64,000 nt of DNA from DASYKS01 sp031404815 (GCA_031404815.1 JANNIH010000169.1:1-64000), one strand, 5' to 3'. Counted from the first letter of the stretch, positions 32,009 to 41,673 are shown. Notes: generated from the sequence alone by a model not told the origin. A program made the numbers and translations.

Positions 32009-32829
32009 CTAGCCAAAGAGCGCGAGGAGATGGAACCAGGCGTACAAGGTGAGGAACGAAACCGGCACGCGGTGGCCTGAAACACCGAACCCCGGCCGCC
32101 GCCGAGCAGGCCGAACACGAGCAGCGCAAGCGCCGGTGCGGCGAGCAGCCGGTAGCAGAGCCCGAGCCCAAGGTCGCGCCGCAAACGGCCGATATCTCCT
32201 AAGCGCAGTTGTAACCCCACCGAAACGAGCGCCAGCGGGGTCAGCGTGTCGCCCAACCGGGAAAGCAAAGCGTCGACCCAAACCGGGTACTCGACCGGCC
32301 GCAGCAGGAGCGCCACCACCAGGTTGAGGAAGGGGGGGAAGAACAGGATCTTCCGGGCGATCTCCCGCACCGCCGCCGTCTCGCCCTCGCGCGCCGCCAA
32401 CCGCGCCGCGAGAATAATGCCCGGAATGTTCAGGCACATGAACGTACCGAGCTGGTCCGCCATCAGCCCGACACCCAAGAGATCTTTGCCGTAGTACGCC
32501 TCGATCATCGGCAGCCCGACGAACGAAGTGTTGCCAAGCGCGGAAGTCAAGATGAGCGCCCCGGCCGTCGAACGCGAGATCACTCCAGCCCGCAGCAGCA
32601 GCAGGAACAGCACGGTTCCCACACCGAACACCAGCCAAGGCATCAAAGCCGGCATCAACAAGCCCGGTTCGAGACGCAACGAATGAACGTGCTGAAGCAC
32701 CAGAGCCGGCAGGGCGACGTAGATGATGTAGACGTTGAGCGGCTTGTGGCCGTCCGCAGAGATCTTGGCCGTCCAGCGCAGAAGGATGCCGGCGAGCAGG
32801 CAGAGGGCGAGGAGGAGGGGGTTGGTCAT
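32009..32829 (-). pseudogene. AEC-family (auxin efflux carrier-like) transporter with internal deletion
   Basis: The ATG at 32829 overlaps the SIR2 gene's stop by four bases. The first ~250 residues (MTNPLLLALCLLAGILLRW; ALILTSALGNTSFVGLPMIEAYYG) are a good AEC permease. After LLGGGRGSVFQATA the frame shifts: the other frame gives VPVSFLTLYAWFHLLALFG and a stop at 32009. Normal family members have about 30 more residues (an A-M-P-x-x-V-T helix) between these parts. An out-of-frame deletion of about 80-100 bases is the simplest explanation; without repair the frame reads on antisense to the SGNH gene. Confidence 0.75.
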
Positions 32830-34016
32830 GAGGGCTTCAAGGCCTTGCAGGTCCAGGGCTCGGTGCGGAGATTCCGGCGCAACGTTGCCGGCGAGCGGGA
32901 GAGGAAGAGCTGGCGGTGGAGGTCCGTGGCCTCGAGGCTGGGGTGCTCTCTCCAGCCGGCTTCCTTGCGGATGAGAACGACGCGCTCCACAAACTCCCGC
33001 ACCTCCTTCGGGTCTTCCCAGGTCAAGAATTTGATCTTCGGGAAGTCAGGTCTTACATCCCTTTCCTCGATCTCAGACTTCAGCACCAGCGCGAGCCGGG
33101 TCGTGCCTGGCGTGGTCACTTGGCTGTCCCAGCCATTGTGGAGCTGGCGAATGGTGTCGTCGCGAAAGCCGCAGCCGAGGTAGATCACGTGCCCACGATT
33201 GAGAATGTTGGCGTACACGCGCTTGAGGTCGTCACCGGTGCTTCCAGGGACCATAGGGAGGCCAAGGCCCTTAGGGCACCACTTTGCCCAAGCGCCCGAA
33301 GGTCGGAACAGCATCGTGGCAATGTCGTTGATGTCACCGTGGAGGTGTAGCACGAAGCGCCGGTTGCTCAGGACATAGCGCAACAGATCGGCCGTGTAGC
33401 GGTACGAGCGCAGGGCGACACCGTATTTGAAAAGCGAGAAGGCATGCTCCAGCAAGAGATCGTAGTTCGAAGTGAGGATGCCGTGACAGCCGCTCTCCCA
33501 CAAGAGGGACTGGACGGCGAGGTCCTCCGCGGTCGGCTCCTCTCCGGGTCGGAGGCGCGGCTTAGCTTCCGGGCGGGCATCGACTTTTTTATAGCCGGGT
33601 ACCAGGCGGACGAGAGGGGACCGGTACCGCAGGAGCATGTTGAGCAGAGCGGCGCGGCCCAATGCTCGCCCCTCGGTGATCAGCATTTCTGACTTGCGGG
33701 AGAGGAGCTTGACGCGACTCCCCTGGCTCGCTCTCTGGGTCACAAAACTGTCGAGGTAACGCTCATTCTGCTCAGCGATATCGCCCGGAGGAGTCCCAGG
33801 TCTCCTCTTATCTTCGTAAGACTTGCGATATTGCCAAACCAAACTGGCCATCTCGCTCCAGCCAACGAGCCCGGAAGCCATCGACAGGCCAGCGCCGACG
33901 TAGTAATAGAGCGGGCCGTTGGCGATCGCAGAGAGGTCGTACTTTCTCCATGAGGAGCTGGAATTGGCAGCCGCACCTAGCATGTTCTTGTTCTCGTTCT
34001 CAGGTTTACGAGTCAC
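32826..34016 (-). CDS. SIR2-like domain protein (putative NAD+ hydrolase effector)
   Basis: 396 residues from GTG 34016 (an ATG at 33983 is possible). SIR2 fold marks: GAGLSMASG at 41-49, TSNYDLLLEHA at about 180, HLHGDIND at about 222 with the catalytic His, and YLGCGFRDD at about 277. Stand-alone SIR2 proteins with these motifs act in abortive anti-phage immunity by destroying NAD+. It is 12 bases after an ANL ligase gene and overlaps the AEC transporter gene. Base composition of this operon is less GC-rich than the neighbours, suggesting transfer. Role as effector is inferred. Confidence 0.8.
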   Translation of the reverse strand: MTRKPENENKNMLGAAANSSSSWRKYDLSAIANGPLYYYVGAGLSMASGLVGWSEMASLVWQYRKSYEDKRRPGTPPGDIAEQNERYLDSFVTQRASQGSRVKLLSRKSEMLITEGRALGRAALLNMLLRYRSPLVRLVPGYKKVDARPEAKPRLRPGEEPTAEDLAVQSLLWESGCHGILTSNYDLLLEHAFSLFKYGVALRSYRYTADLLRYVLSNRRFVLHLHGDINDIATMLFRPSGAWAKWCPKGLGLPMVPGSTGDDLKRVYANILNRGHVIYLGCGFRDDTIRQLHNGWDSQVTTPGTTRLALVLKSEIEERDVRPDFPKIKFLTWEDPKEVREFVERVVLIRKEAGWREHPSLEATDLHRQLFLSRSPATLRRNLRTEPWTCKALKPS

Positions 34017-34028
34017 TTAATTTTCCGG

Positions 34029-35573
34029 CTACGGTTCGGGCTTCCGGGGAACACGAAGCACCTTCCCCGAGAGGGTGAGTTCCACGGGTGCAACTTCGGT
34101 CCCTTCGAGCCGAACCTGCGAGAGGCAGGCCTCGTCGCGATGCTGGTCGAAGAACTCCTCGACCCGGCGTACGTCAAGGCTGCCAGCTTCGGGCTGAACC
34201 CTGACATGCGCCACCACCTGATCCTTGTCAGCTTGCAGCCAGTCGACGAGGCACCGGCGCACACCGGGGCACTCGTTGACCACTGCCTCGATGGCGTCGG
34301 GGGGAGGAACACTCCGGTCGCTTGTCCAAGGGGTGGACTTGCGCCCGCGGTAGTGAAGGACACCGTTCGCGATCTCTGCCACCAGATCACCGGAGGCGTA
34401 GAGCGAGAGAGCTTCGAGAGTTCCACTGGCACCTGGACCCTGGCTTGGCTGCCAGATTCCTGCTGCGAGCGCCCCGCCGGCAATAAGCAGCTCATTTGTT
34501 TCAGGATTGGGCTTACTCCCCCCTTTCTTATAGGTATCGGTGAGGCGGCCCAGTGGAACCAAGCTCGGCCCACTGGAACCAGGCCGAGTATCGTCCGCGG
34601 TGGCTTGGTGAAGAGTGATCGGAAAAGAGGCCTCCGTCATCCCGAGGGTGACCAGAAACTCGACTTTGGGGAACAACACGCTAGCCCGGCGCAGTGTATA
34701 GACTGGAAGAGGGCCTCCCGCGACCAGAACCCGTTTCAGGCTATGAGCCCATCCGGCTCCGTGGATCTGGGAGAAACGCACCAGCTCAGCAACGAGTCCG
34801 GGCGTGAGGAAGGTCAGCACACTCTTCTCCTGAGCGACGGAAAGGGCATACTTGCGAACGTCCCAAGACTCGAGCAGCACGGTCTTGCGACCTTCGCAGA
34901 GCGCTGGAGCGATGAGTGACCCGGAGGCCCAAGTCATCGGGAGGGCGTGAACAACCGCTTCCTCGGTGCCCTTGCTAACAATCAGCTCCCGAATCATCTG
35001 GAGGATAGCGAACGAGGTCCCGTTGCTGTACGCAACCGCTTTCGACTCGCCGGTGGAACCGGAGGAGTAGCGAAGGCGCTGGATCTGGATCTTTTCTCGA
35101 TCTCCCTCGCGCCCAACTTCGAAGTTATGTGGCTCCCTGCCTGGCGGTTTCTCTCGCCACAGGGCTCTGAAGCGGCTGCGGTCGAGGCCGGGCGGAGGCG
35201 CAATCTCTTGCCCAACCTCGCGGGGAAACGAGCTATCGCCATAGGCAGCGTTGCGATCAAGCACCAAGAGGCGCGGCTTGAAGTTCGAGAGGATGCCTTC
35301 CACGTTGGTCGCTGTACGCTCGCGGGCCGGGATGCCGATCCAGATGCAGCCTAGTCGGTAGGCGGCCCACTCGAGAAGCACCACCTCTACAGCATTCCGG
35401 CTAAGGGCGGCAACCCGATCCCCAGGCTTGCATCGCCTCTTGAGCCACTGCGCCAGCAAGTCAACCGCAAAGCTTGCTTCGTCCACAGTCCAGCTCTGGT
35501 CGCTCTGGAGGAACACGACCCGGTCCCCTGCGCCCTTCAGACCCTGATCGATCGCATGGATGAACTCGTCCAT
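34029..35573 (-). CDS. ANL-superfamily acyl/aminoacyl adenylate-forming ligase
   Basis: 514 residues. Core motifs: YSSGSTGESKAVAYSNG (phosphate loop), TLGMTEAS (A5), YASGDLV (A7 Asp), YRGRKS (A8 hinge) and LTLSGKVLRVP with the A10 Lys in GK. It therefore should activate a carboxylate with ATP. There is no carrier protein in the operon, so the product may be a CoA thioester, an amide or an adenylate. It follows the OCD-like gene by 4 bases and precedes the SIR2 gene by 12. Confidence 0.85.
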   Translation of the reverse strand: MDEFIHAIDQGLKGAGDRVVFLQSDQSWTVDEASFAVDLLAQWLKRRCKPGDRVAALSRNAVEVVLLEWAAYRLGCIWIGIPARERTATNVEGILSNFKPRLLVLDRNAAYGDSSFPREVGQEIAPPPGLDRSRFRALWREKPPGREPHNFEVGREGDREKIQIQRLRYSSGSTGESKAVAYSNGTSFAILQMIRELIVSKGTEEAVVHALPMTWASGSLIAPALCEGRKTVLLESWDVRKYALSVAQEKSVLTFLTPGLVAELVRFSQIHGAGWAHSLKRVLVAGGPLPVYTLRRASVLFPKVEFLVTLGMTEASFPITLHQATADDTRPGSSGPSLVPLGRLTDTYKKGGSKPNPETNELLIAGGALAAGIWQPSQGPGASGTLEALSLYASGDLVAEIANGVLHYRGRKSTPWTSDRSVPPPDAIEAVVNECPGVRRCLVDWLQADKDQVVAHVRVQPEAGSLDVRRVEEFFDQHRDEACLSQVRLEGTEVAPVELTLSGKVLRVPRKPEP

Positions 35574-35577
35574 GGGG

Positions 35578-36762
35578 CTACCTCTCTCCCCCTGCTGTTT
35601 GGCCTACCTGCGGCACCAACCCGAGACGCTCCAAAACCGCTGCCGCGATCGCCAGATCCATCACCCCCACGCCGACCGACTTGAACGCCGTTCGGCCCGC
35701 GTTCTTGGCCTCCTCCTGTAGCTCGGCGTCGCGGGCCAGTCGTGCCAGCGAGGGCAGCCTCGGCCAGTCGACTTCAGATCCTAGCCCGATCAACTCCCCG
35801 GCCTCGATGGCTGCCTGCGCCGGATCATCCGCCACCACGAAGCCGTGGGGCGGGAGAAAGGTACGCATCAGATCCGAATCGATCTCGCGCCGGTCGCGGT
35901 GGTTCGAACCGACGAGGTTGAGATGGCGCAGGAGGGGCATCTCCGCGCCGGTCGGGATTACCGGGTTCTTGCTGCGGGTCGCCGTGGTCACGATTTCGGC
36001 TTGGCTCACCGCCTCTTCCGCGGAAGCTTGGCGGATCTCGACCCCGGGCGACAGGTAATGCACCCAGTCCGGCAGCGGTTCCTGCGCTTGCCGTCGTACC
36101 AGCAGCACCCGTTTCAGCGAGGGGCGGATCAGCAGGAGCGCCCGCACCAGCTGCTCCGAGATCTTGCCCACGCCGAAATGAGCCAGGGTCTCTAAGTGCT
36201 GAGGTGCCAGGAGGTCGGTGGCGACCGCCGTCACGGCCGCGGTGCGGATCCGGCTCAGGTAGTCGGCCTCGATCAGGGCGATCGGGAGCCCGGTGGCGAG
36301 CGAGACGACGGTGACCCACATGGCCGGGGTTTCGAACCCGAGGCTCGAGTAGTCCTTGCCACCCGCGATGCCCAAGAGCGGCAGCGACCCGCGCAGGGTG
36401 TGCAGCCAAGCCTGATCGCGCTGGTGCGGGACCACGCGGACGCGCGGCTGGTTGATCAGCTGATCCTCGGGAGTCTCACGCAGGAGGGCACCGAGATCGG
36501 CGATGGCGTCGCTCAAGGGCAACGCTCTCTCGACCTCCGTCTCGCGAATGAGGGCGAAACGGCCACCCGCAAAGTCGATGGACTCGAAAGGATCGGTCAA
36601 CGGCAGCTCCGATCTGAAGTGTGGTCCCGACCTTACCACCGACCGCCTCAATGCCTGAGCAAGCGCGACGGCTTGGGCTGCGACCGGCTGCCGGGAGCGC
36701 GCTTGCGAGGTGCTATCTTTCGCTCGAACTGCTCCTGATCCAGAACTCGTTGCAGCCCTCAT
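35578..36762 (-). CDS. Ornithine cyclodeaminase/mu-crystallin family protein
   Basis: 394 residues from ATG 36762; the frame continues to a TTG at 36807, which would overlap the + strand gene. The conserved part starts at FALIRETEVERALPLSDAIADL. Other marks: PQHLETLAHFGVGKISEQLVRAL (Rossmann), ATRSKNPVIPTG, LNLVGSNHRDRREID and KSVGVGVMDLAIAAAVL. Relatives include ornithine cyclodeaminase, SbnB-type opine-like dehydrogenases and alanine dehydrogenase. First gene of the operon with the ligase and SIR2 gene. The N-terminal 60 residues are low-complexity and may not be translated. Confidence 0.82.
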   Translation of the reverse strand: MRAATSSGSGAVRAKDSTSQARSRQPVAAQAVALAQALRRSVVRSGPHFRSELPLTDPFESIDFAGGRFALIRETEVERALPLSDAIADLGALLRETPEDQLINQPRVRVVPHQRDQAWLHTLRGSLPLLGIAGGKDYSSLGFETPAMWVTVVSLATGLPIALIEADYLSRIRTAAVTAVATDLLAPQHLETLAHFGVGKISEQLVRALLLIRPSLKRVLLVRRQAQEPLPDWVHYLSPGVEIRQASAEEAVSQAEIVTTATRSKNPVIPTGAEMPLLRHLNLVGSNHRDRREIDSDLMRTFLPPHGFVVADDPAQAAIEAGELIGLGSEVDWPRLPSLARLARDAELQEEAKNAGRTAFKSVGVGVMDLAIAAAVLERLGLVPQVGQTAGGER

Positions 36763-36777
36763 CGCAGGGGAGAGAAC

Positions 36778-37707
36778 TTGGAACGCCTCGTCGAAATCGT
36801 CCTTCAATCGGGAAAGTCGGCGATCGATCTAACCCTGTACGTCCTGCTGCCTGTCATGGTCGTGATGATGGCCGTGATGAGACTGCTCGAGGCAAAGGGG
36901 GTCCTGGCGTTCGTCGCCCGGCTGCTGGCTCCCGTGGTTCGACCCTTCGGCGTTCCCGGAGTGGGGGTCTTTGCGATTCTCCAGATGCTTCTGGTGAGCT
37001 ACGCCGCGCCGGTCGCGACCCTGGCCGTGATGGAGAAGAGCGGCACCTCCCGGCGCGGGATCGCCGCGACCCTGGCGATGATCCTCACGCTGTCGCAGGC
37101 CAACGCCGTCTTTCCACTCCTGGCCGTCGGCCTCTCTCTTCCTTTGATTTGGCTCACCTCGTTGGTCGGTGGTTTCACCGCTGCTGCGGTGACCTACTAC
37201 CTTCTCTTTCGTTCGGACGACAGCGCAGCCCCCGAGACCCCCGCCCCCGAGACTCCGGAGCGCCCGAGCGGCGTGCTCGCGCTGCTCGTCGAAGGCGGCC
37301 AGGAAGGAGTGCAGCTCTCCCTCCGCTCGATTCCCATCCTGGTCCTCGCCATCTGCCTGACCAAGACCCTGGAGGCCACGGGAGCGATCTCGCTACTGAG
37401 CCGCGGGCTGTCGCCGGCTCTAGCGAGCGCCGGCCTAACCGGCCTAGTCGTGCTACCGATCGCAACCAAGTATCTGGCGGGGGGTACGGCGATGCTTGGG
37501 GTGGCGATGGACCTGCTCAAGGAGGGCGGGATGAGCCCCCTCGAGCTGAACCGGATCGCCGGGTTCATGATCAACCCGCTCGATCTCGTCGGGGTTTCGG
37601 TGTTGATCTCGGCCGGGCCGCGGGTCGCATCGGTGGCACGCCCGGCCATCCTGGGCGCCGCCGTGGGCATTCTCTTACGCGGAATTCTCCACCTGGTCCT
37701 CGTCTGA
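36778..37707 (+). CDS. Nucleoside-recognition (Gate) domain membrane protein
   Basis: 309 residues from TTG 36778, with AGGGGAGAG just upstream. Eight or so membrane helices in two similar halves; MLLVSYAAPVATLAVMEKSG and ILTLSQANAVFPLLAVGL fit the first Gate domain, GLVVLPIATKYLAGGTAMLG the second. Related to SpmA/SpmB and FeoB/Nup gate domains. Lies alone on the + strand between two defence-like minus-strand operons; its start is divergent from the OCD-like gene with hardly any space (15 bases or overlap). Confidence 0.78.
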   Translation: MERLVEIVLQSGKSAIDLTLYVLLPVMVVMMAVMRLLEAKGVLAFVARLLAPVVRPFGVPGVGVFAILQMLLVSYAAPVATLAVMEKSGTSRRGIAATLAMILTLSQANAVFPLLAVGLSLPLIWLTSLVGGFTAAAVTYYLLFRSDDSAAPETPAPETPERPSGVLALLVEGGQEGVQLSLRSIPILVLAICLTKTLEATGAISLLSRGLSPALASAGLTGLVVLPIATKYLAGGTAMLGVAMDLLKEGGMSPLELNRIAGFMINPLDLVGVSVLISAGPRVASVARPAILGAAVGILLRGILHLVLV

Positions 37708-37714
37708 ACGCTCG

Positions 37715-40700
37715 TCACCACTGCGGCGCCTCTTGCCCCAAGGCTTGAAGCTGCTGCTCGGCTTCCCGGCTGCGCAGCCGGTACCCCTGCTCCTCCCCCA
37801 GTTTTTTCGCCAGCCGAAGGTAGGCGGCACCCAGAGGTGCCTGACCGGCCTTGACCGTCGCGGTGCCCAGCAGAAGCAGGCTCTGGGTCTTGCGCAACCC
37901 CAGCCCCAGTTCGTTGGCGATGCCCAAGGCGGCCATCGCCCTCCGGCGCGCCAGCGCCGTATCGCCGAGCGCCAAGGCGACTCGGGCCAGACTGGTCAGG
38001 ACCTCGGCCTCCAGCCGACGAATTCCCAGGTGACGCGCTTCGCGCAGGGCGGCATGAAGCTCACCGTTGGCGGTTTCGAAAGAGCCCTGCTCGCGAAAGA
38101 GCCTGCCAAGCGCTGCGCGGGTGTAGGCGAGCAGGTCTTCCGCTCGAATGCTCGCCGCCAGCGCGTGGCTCGACTGGACAAAGAGTTCGGCTTGGTCGAA
38201 ACGCCTAAGCACCATCGCCAGTTTGACCCGGTGATTCAAGAAAAAACTTTGGGCTCGAGGGTTACCTCCCGCCTCTCTCAGCTTCCGCAGCGTTTCTGCA
38301 AACATCGTGTCCGCTGCATCAAGGTGCCCGCGGTAATAGCTGATCAAGGCCTGGTAGCCAAGGATCCGCCCGCTATAGTCCAGGTCCTTTACCGTGTAGT
38401 TGGTCTGCTCCGCTTCCTTTAGATACTGGTCTGCCACCGTGAGCTGCCCCAGCTCCAGAAAGGTGTGCCCGAGATGGAGCTGCGACTGGAGGGTGTAACG
38501 CGGCACTTCGGCGGTGCCCTCGAGAATGCGGTTGATCTCGTAACCCTCTTTCCAGATGTCCAGGGTGTCCTGCATGTAGCCCTCGGCGCAGAGCGTGAGG
38601 CCGATGTCGTTGTAGACGAAGGCCAGCTCGTCGGCATAGAGCGGCGCGTCGGCATGCTCGATCTCGGGCAGCTCATGCGGCTCGCGAAAACTCCAGAGGT
38701 CCGGTGAGAGCCGTTTCGCGAGATCAACCAGGCGAAAGCCGTAACGGAGGTATTCGCCGTAGGTCGTCCAGCGGGAAACCGTGTTGCTCTCCATACGCGA
38801 GCGCATCATTCCGAACAGGCTTCGGCAGAGCTCTCTCGCCACGTCGACACGTCCCGCCTCGAGCGCCCTTTCCGCCTCGCCATGGAGACGCTCGAACAGC
38901 TGGCGCACCCGCTGGGCGGTCGCCTGGGAGCCTGGATGCACGGCTGCCCGGCTGGAGGTGAAACCGGCGAGGGTGAAGTTCGGCAGCACGTCCCGCCCGA
39001 CTTCATCGGCCTGCTCGAAGAGGTGGCTGCGGACGGTCGGGTGAGCGGTGAAAGCCGGCGGTTCTCGCTCGGTCGGTCCCGAGGCGACCCTGAAGAGAAG
39101 CCCCCCCTTCTCGAGCCGCTCAATCATCTCGGCCGCCGAAGGCATCGTAGCGCCGGAGTCGGTGCTCTCCGCCGCGAGCGCCAGGCAGCGTTCCACCGTC
39201 TCCGCGCTGACCGGGCTCATGAAAACCGCCAGCCGTTCGAGCAGCGCCCGGGCCAGGGGGCCCGCCTCCTGGCCCGCTGCCGCTACCGCCTGGTCGATCA
39301 TCGGGCCCAGGCGGCTGGAAGGGTGGCCCTTGGCGAGTTCGCGCCGGAGATCGAGGCACCGCTTCGGCGCCTCGGCGCGTGAGCCCTGCCGGATGAATCG
39401 CCCGGCGAGAAATAGGGCATAGGCATGCCCTTCGAGGAGCGAGCAGAGTGCCGAAACCTCGGCGCGGTCGAGCCAGCTGAACGGCTCGACGTCCTCGAGG
39501 TCACCGGTTCGCATCCGGGTAAGGAGATGCCTGCGGATAGCGGGATCTTCGAGCGCGAGGTCCTCGGGCCAGAGACGGCTGGTCAACACCAGCGTGCTGT
39601 GGCTGGTCGACTCGGCGAAGTACCCCAGTAGCCGTTTGGTGACGGGGTCGGTGCTTTGCCCCATTTCAGGTTCTTCGGTCGGTCGCAGCAGCCGTTCGAA
39701 ACCGTCGAGGACGATCAAGTACCGGCTCTTCGTTAGGACCTCGCGGAGCCGGGTGAGACGGGAGACGGTGCAGTCGCCATGCGGGTCGATATACCCCAGC
39801 ATTCGGTCGAGGCCGGTGAGCGAGTCGTCGGCGTAGTAGGAGCTCCAAAAGAAGAACCCTGCGAAGGCGCTCGTCTCGCGTTGCAGCTCTTCCAGCAGGC
39901 GCATCGCATGCCAGGATTTCCCGGTGCCTCCAGCACCGACCAAACCGATCACCCGGGCGCCGGCCAGGGCTTCCTCTTTGAGCACCTGAATCATCTGCTC
40001 GACCCGCGCGCGGCCGAGGGTCTCATGCCCCCGCGGGTCCACGCTGTAGTGCCGGTAGGGCTCGGGCGGGCGGGCGCGAACGGTGACGGTACGGAACATC
40101 GGCTTTTCGAACCAGCCGTCTCGCCAGGTGAGGCGCTCTTCTTCCAGCTGCGTAAGCGCGGTACAGAGCGCCCGGCCCCAGCTCTCAGCCCCTCTACCGC
40201 CGGGGGCCGGGAAGGGGATTACGTTCAGACCGTAGCGCTCGAAGAGCTGTTCGTGGCGGTTCCAGTCCTCGCCGTCCGCGGCTTCGGGGAGCAGCGCGAA
40301 CAGAGGGCGGAAGGGCGCCCGCTCCGGCGTGGTCGCGGCGATCCGCCGCAGCGGCCGCAGCAGGTCCTCGTCGCCCAGGCCGAAGCCCACGAAGAGGATC
40401 GGGTTCGAGTTGAACAGCAGGTCGAAGGTCTGCAAGAAAGCCGGCGCCGCTTCTTCCTCGCCCTCCTCGGTCAAATACCACCGTTGGTAGTCCGCCTCCG
40501 TCGCGATCACCGACTCGGGGTGGTCGTAGCGGCCGTGGCAGTGGAAGACCATGTTCTTAGCGTCGCTCACGCCGGCCAGTGCGAACAGGGCCAGCTGTTC
40601 GAGGTTGTCCGATTCCTGGGTAAACGAGAGCGGGGGTCGAGCACGACGGGCGAGGTCGACCGCGGTCTCGATCCGGAAGTCTTCCCAGACGATGCCCCGC

Positions 40701-41188
40701 TCGTCTTTTAGGGCGCGCTCGATCTCGCAGTCGTAGTTGGTGGTGACAAACCGATCTATCGGCATCCGGACCAGCGCCCGGTGGGGGTTGTGCTTGAAGC
40801 CGACAGGCGATGTCATGGGTCGGAAGCGATCCACGAGATAGCGAAGGTAGAGGTCGCCCGCACCCGGGTTCTGCGTGAGAACCCGCTTCGCCAGGCCGAT
40901 CGCAAACATCAGTTCCGGCGAATCGATTCGTTGCGGCGCACTCAACCTGCCCTGGAAGGCGAGCAGGCGCCGACGCGGGTCGACCCGATCGTCGGTGGAA
41001 CTTCCCTCCGCGAGCGTGGCGAGGGCCTTCTCCACCAGCTCCTGAGCCAGACCGTTCCAGGTGGGGTAGCCGAGCGGCGTCGAGCAGCCGCTGCCCACCA
41101 CGGCAACGGTCGTTTCCTGGGTGAGCGCGTGCGCGAGCATCTCTCGGCTGCGCCGCAGCCGCTCGGCGCGCGAGGCGTCGAGCGGCAT
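37715..41188 (-). CDS. SIR2-STAND-TPR protein (Avs5-like architecture)
   Basis: 1157 residues from ATG 41188. N-terminal SIR2 domain: VAVVGSGCSTPLGYPTWNGL, TTNYDCEIERAL, VFHCHGRYD and FVGFGLGDEDLL. A STAND/NACHT-like NTPase follows: P-loop GLVGAGGTGKSW at about residue 410, Walker B YLIVLDGFERLL, sensor VLTSRLWPEDL. The last ~350 residues are TPR-like helices. This is the N-effector/NTPase/C-sensor layout of Avs anti-phage sensors: recognition by the repeats, oligomerisation, NAD+ depletion by SIR2. The longer frame to 41359 overlaps the small upstream gene and is rejected. Phage target unknown. Confidence 0.85.
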   Translation of the reverse strand: MPLDASRAERLRRSREMLAHALTQETTVAVVGSGCSTPLGYPTWNGLAQELVEKALATLAEGSSTDDRVDPRRRLLAFQGRLSAPQRIDSPELMFAIGLAKRVLTQNPGAGDLYLRYLVDRFRPMTSPVGFKHNPHRALVRMPIDRFVTTNYDCEIERALKDERGIVWEDFRIETAVDLARRARPPLSFTQESDNLEQLALFALAGVSDAKNMVFHCHGRYDHPESVIATEADYQRWYLTEEGEEEAAPAFLQTFDLLFNSNPILFVGFGLGDEDLLRPLRRIAATTPERAPFRPLFALLPEAADGEDWNRHEQLFERYGLNVIPFPAPGGRGAESWGRALCTALTQLEEERLTWRDGWFEKPMFRTVTVRARPPEPYRHYSVDPRGHETLGRARVEQMIQVLKEEALAGARVIGLVGAGGTGKSWHAMRLLEELQRETSAFAGFFFWSSYYADDSLTGLDRMLGYIDPHGDCTVSRLTRLREVLTKSRYLIVLDGFERLLRPTEEPEMGQSTDPVTKRLLGYFAESTSHSTLVLTSRLWPEDLALEDPAIRRHLLTRMRTGDLEDVEPFSWLDRAEVSALCSLLEGHAYALFLAGRFIRQGSRAEAPKRCLDLRRELAKGHPSSRLGPMIDQAVAAAGQEAGPLARALLERLAVFMSPVSAETVERCLALAAESTDSGATMPSAAEMIERLEKGGLLFRVASGPTEREPPAFTAHPTVRSHLFEQADEVGRDVLPNFTLAGFTSSRAAVHPGSQATAQRVRQLFERLHGEAERALEAGRVDVARELCRSLFGMMRSRMESNTVSRWTTYGEYLRYGFRLVDLAKRLSPDLWSFREPHELPEIEHADAPLYADELAFVYNDIGLTLCAEGYMQDTLDIWKEGYEINRILEGTAEVPRYTLQSQLHLGHTFLELGQLTVADQYLKEAEQTNYTVKDLDYSGRILGYQALISYYRGHLDAADTMFAETLRKLREAGGNPRAQSFFLNHRVKLAMVLRRFDQAELFVQSSHALAASIRAEDLLAYTRAALGRLFREQGSFETANGELHAALREARHLGIRRLEAEVLTSLARVALALGDTALARRRAMAALGIANELGLGLRKTQSLLLLGTATVKAGQAPLGAAYLRLAKKLGEEQGYRLRSREAEQQLQALGQEAPQW

Positions 41189-41241
41189 AGGCAAGCGGTG
41201 AGCGCCGAGGGCGACTGTGCGGGCCACGCGCTTGCCCCGGT

Positions 41242-41589
41242 TCAACGGCTCCCGAGCTCGGGGGTCTGGAATCGGAGGGCAATACACTGAAGGTCGTGGG
41301 GACCGCCAGAGGGCTCGGCGGTGCCGCCGTGGGGCTCGGTGGGGAGGAGTGCCTTGCAACCCAACTGCGCAAGCACGAGTCGCTTCTTGTCGATCTCGGC
41401 AACGATCGCCTTGTAGGCGTCAAACCCCACTTTGTCGGGCGCCAAGGCCTTGACCGAAACCGGCCACCAGATCGGCCTAGGGTAACTGCGATCGGCTTTG
41501 AGAAGCACCTCGCATTTCCCGGGATCGCCGCCCTCGAAGCGTGCTTCACTGACCTCCAACCAAATCCCCCGCTGGCTATCGTCTGACAT
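41242..41589 (-). CDS. Hypothetical 115-aa protein upstream of the SIR2-STAND gene
   Basis: From ATG 41589 (GGGAGGA 8 bases upstream): MSDDSQRGIWLEVSEARFEG, then WWPVSVKALAPDKVGFDAYK and IVAEIDKKRLVLAQLGC. A soluble alpha/beta protein, no signal peptide. I do not recognise it. It ends 53 bases before the SIR2-STAND start on the same strand, so a joint defence unit is plausible but not shown. Confidence 0.6.
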   Translation of the reverse strand: MSDDSQRGIWLEVSEARFEGGDPGKCEVLLKADRSYPRPIWWPVSVKALAPDKVGFDAYKAIVAEIDKKRLVLAQLGCKALLPTEPHGGTAEPSGGPHDLQCIALRFQTPELGSR

Positions 41590-41673
41590 GGGTTCATTCC
41601 TCCCCATGCAGGACTCTATCTCATAGTCAACGGCTATTGGAAAGCCGCACGCCGCGGGCAGGGTGACTATCGG

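Noticed and set aside
31498..32829. 443-residue AEC transporter
   Set aside because: The last ~190 codons are antisense to the SGNH gene and have no permease character; the true end is at 32009 in another frame.
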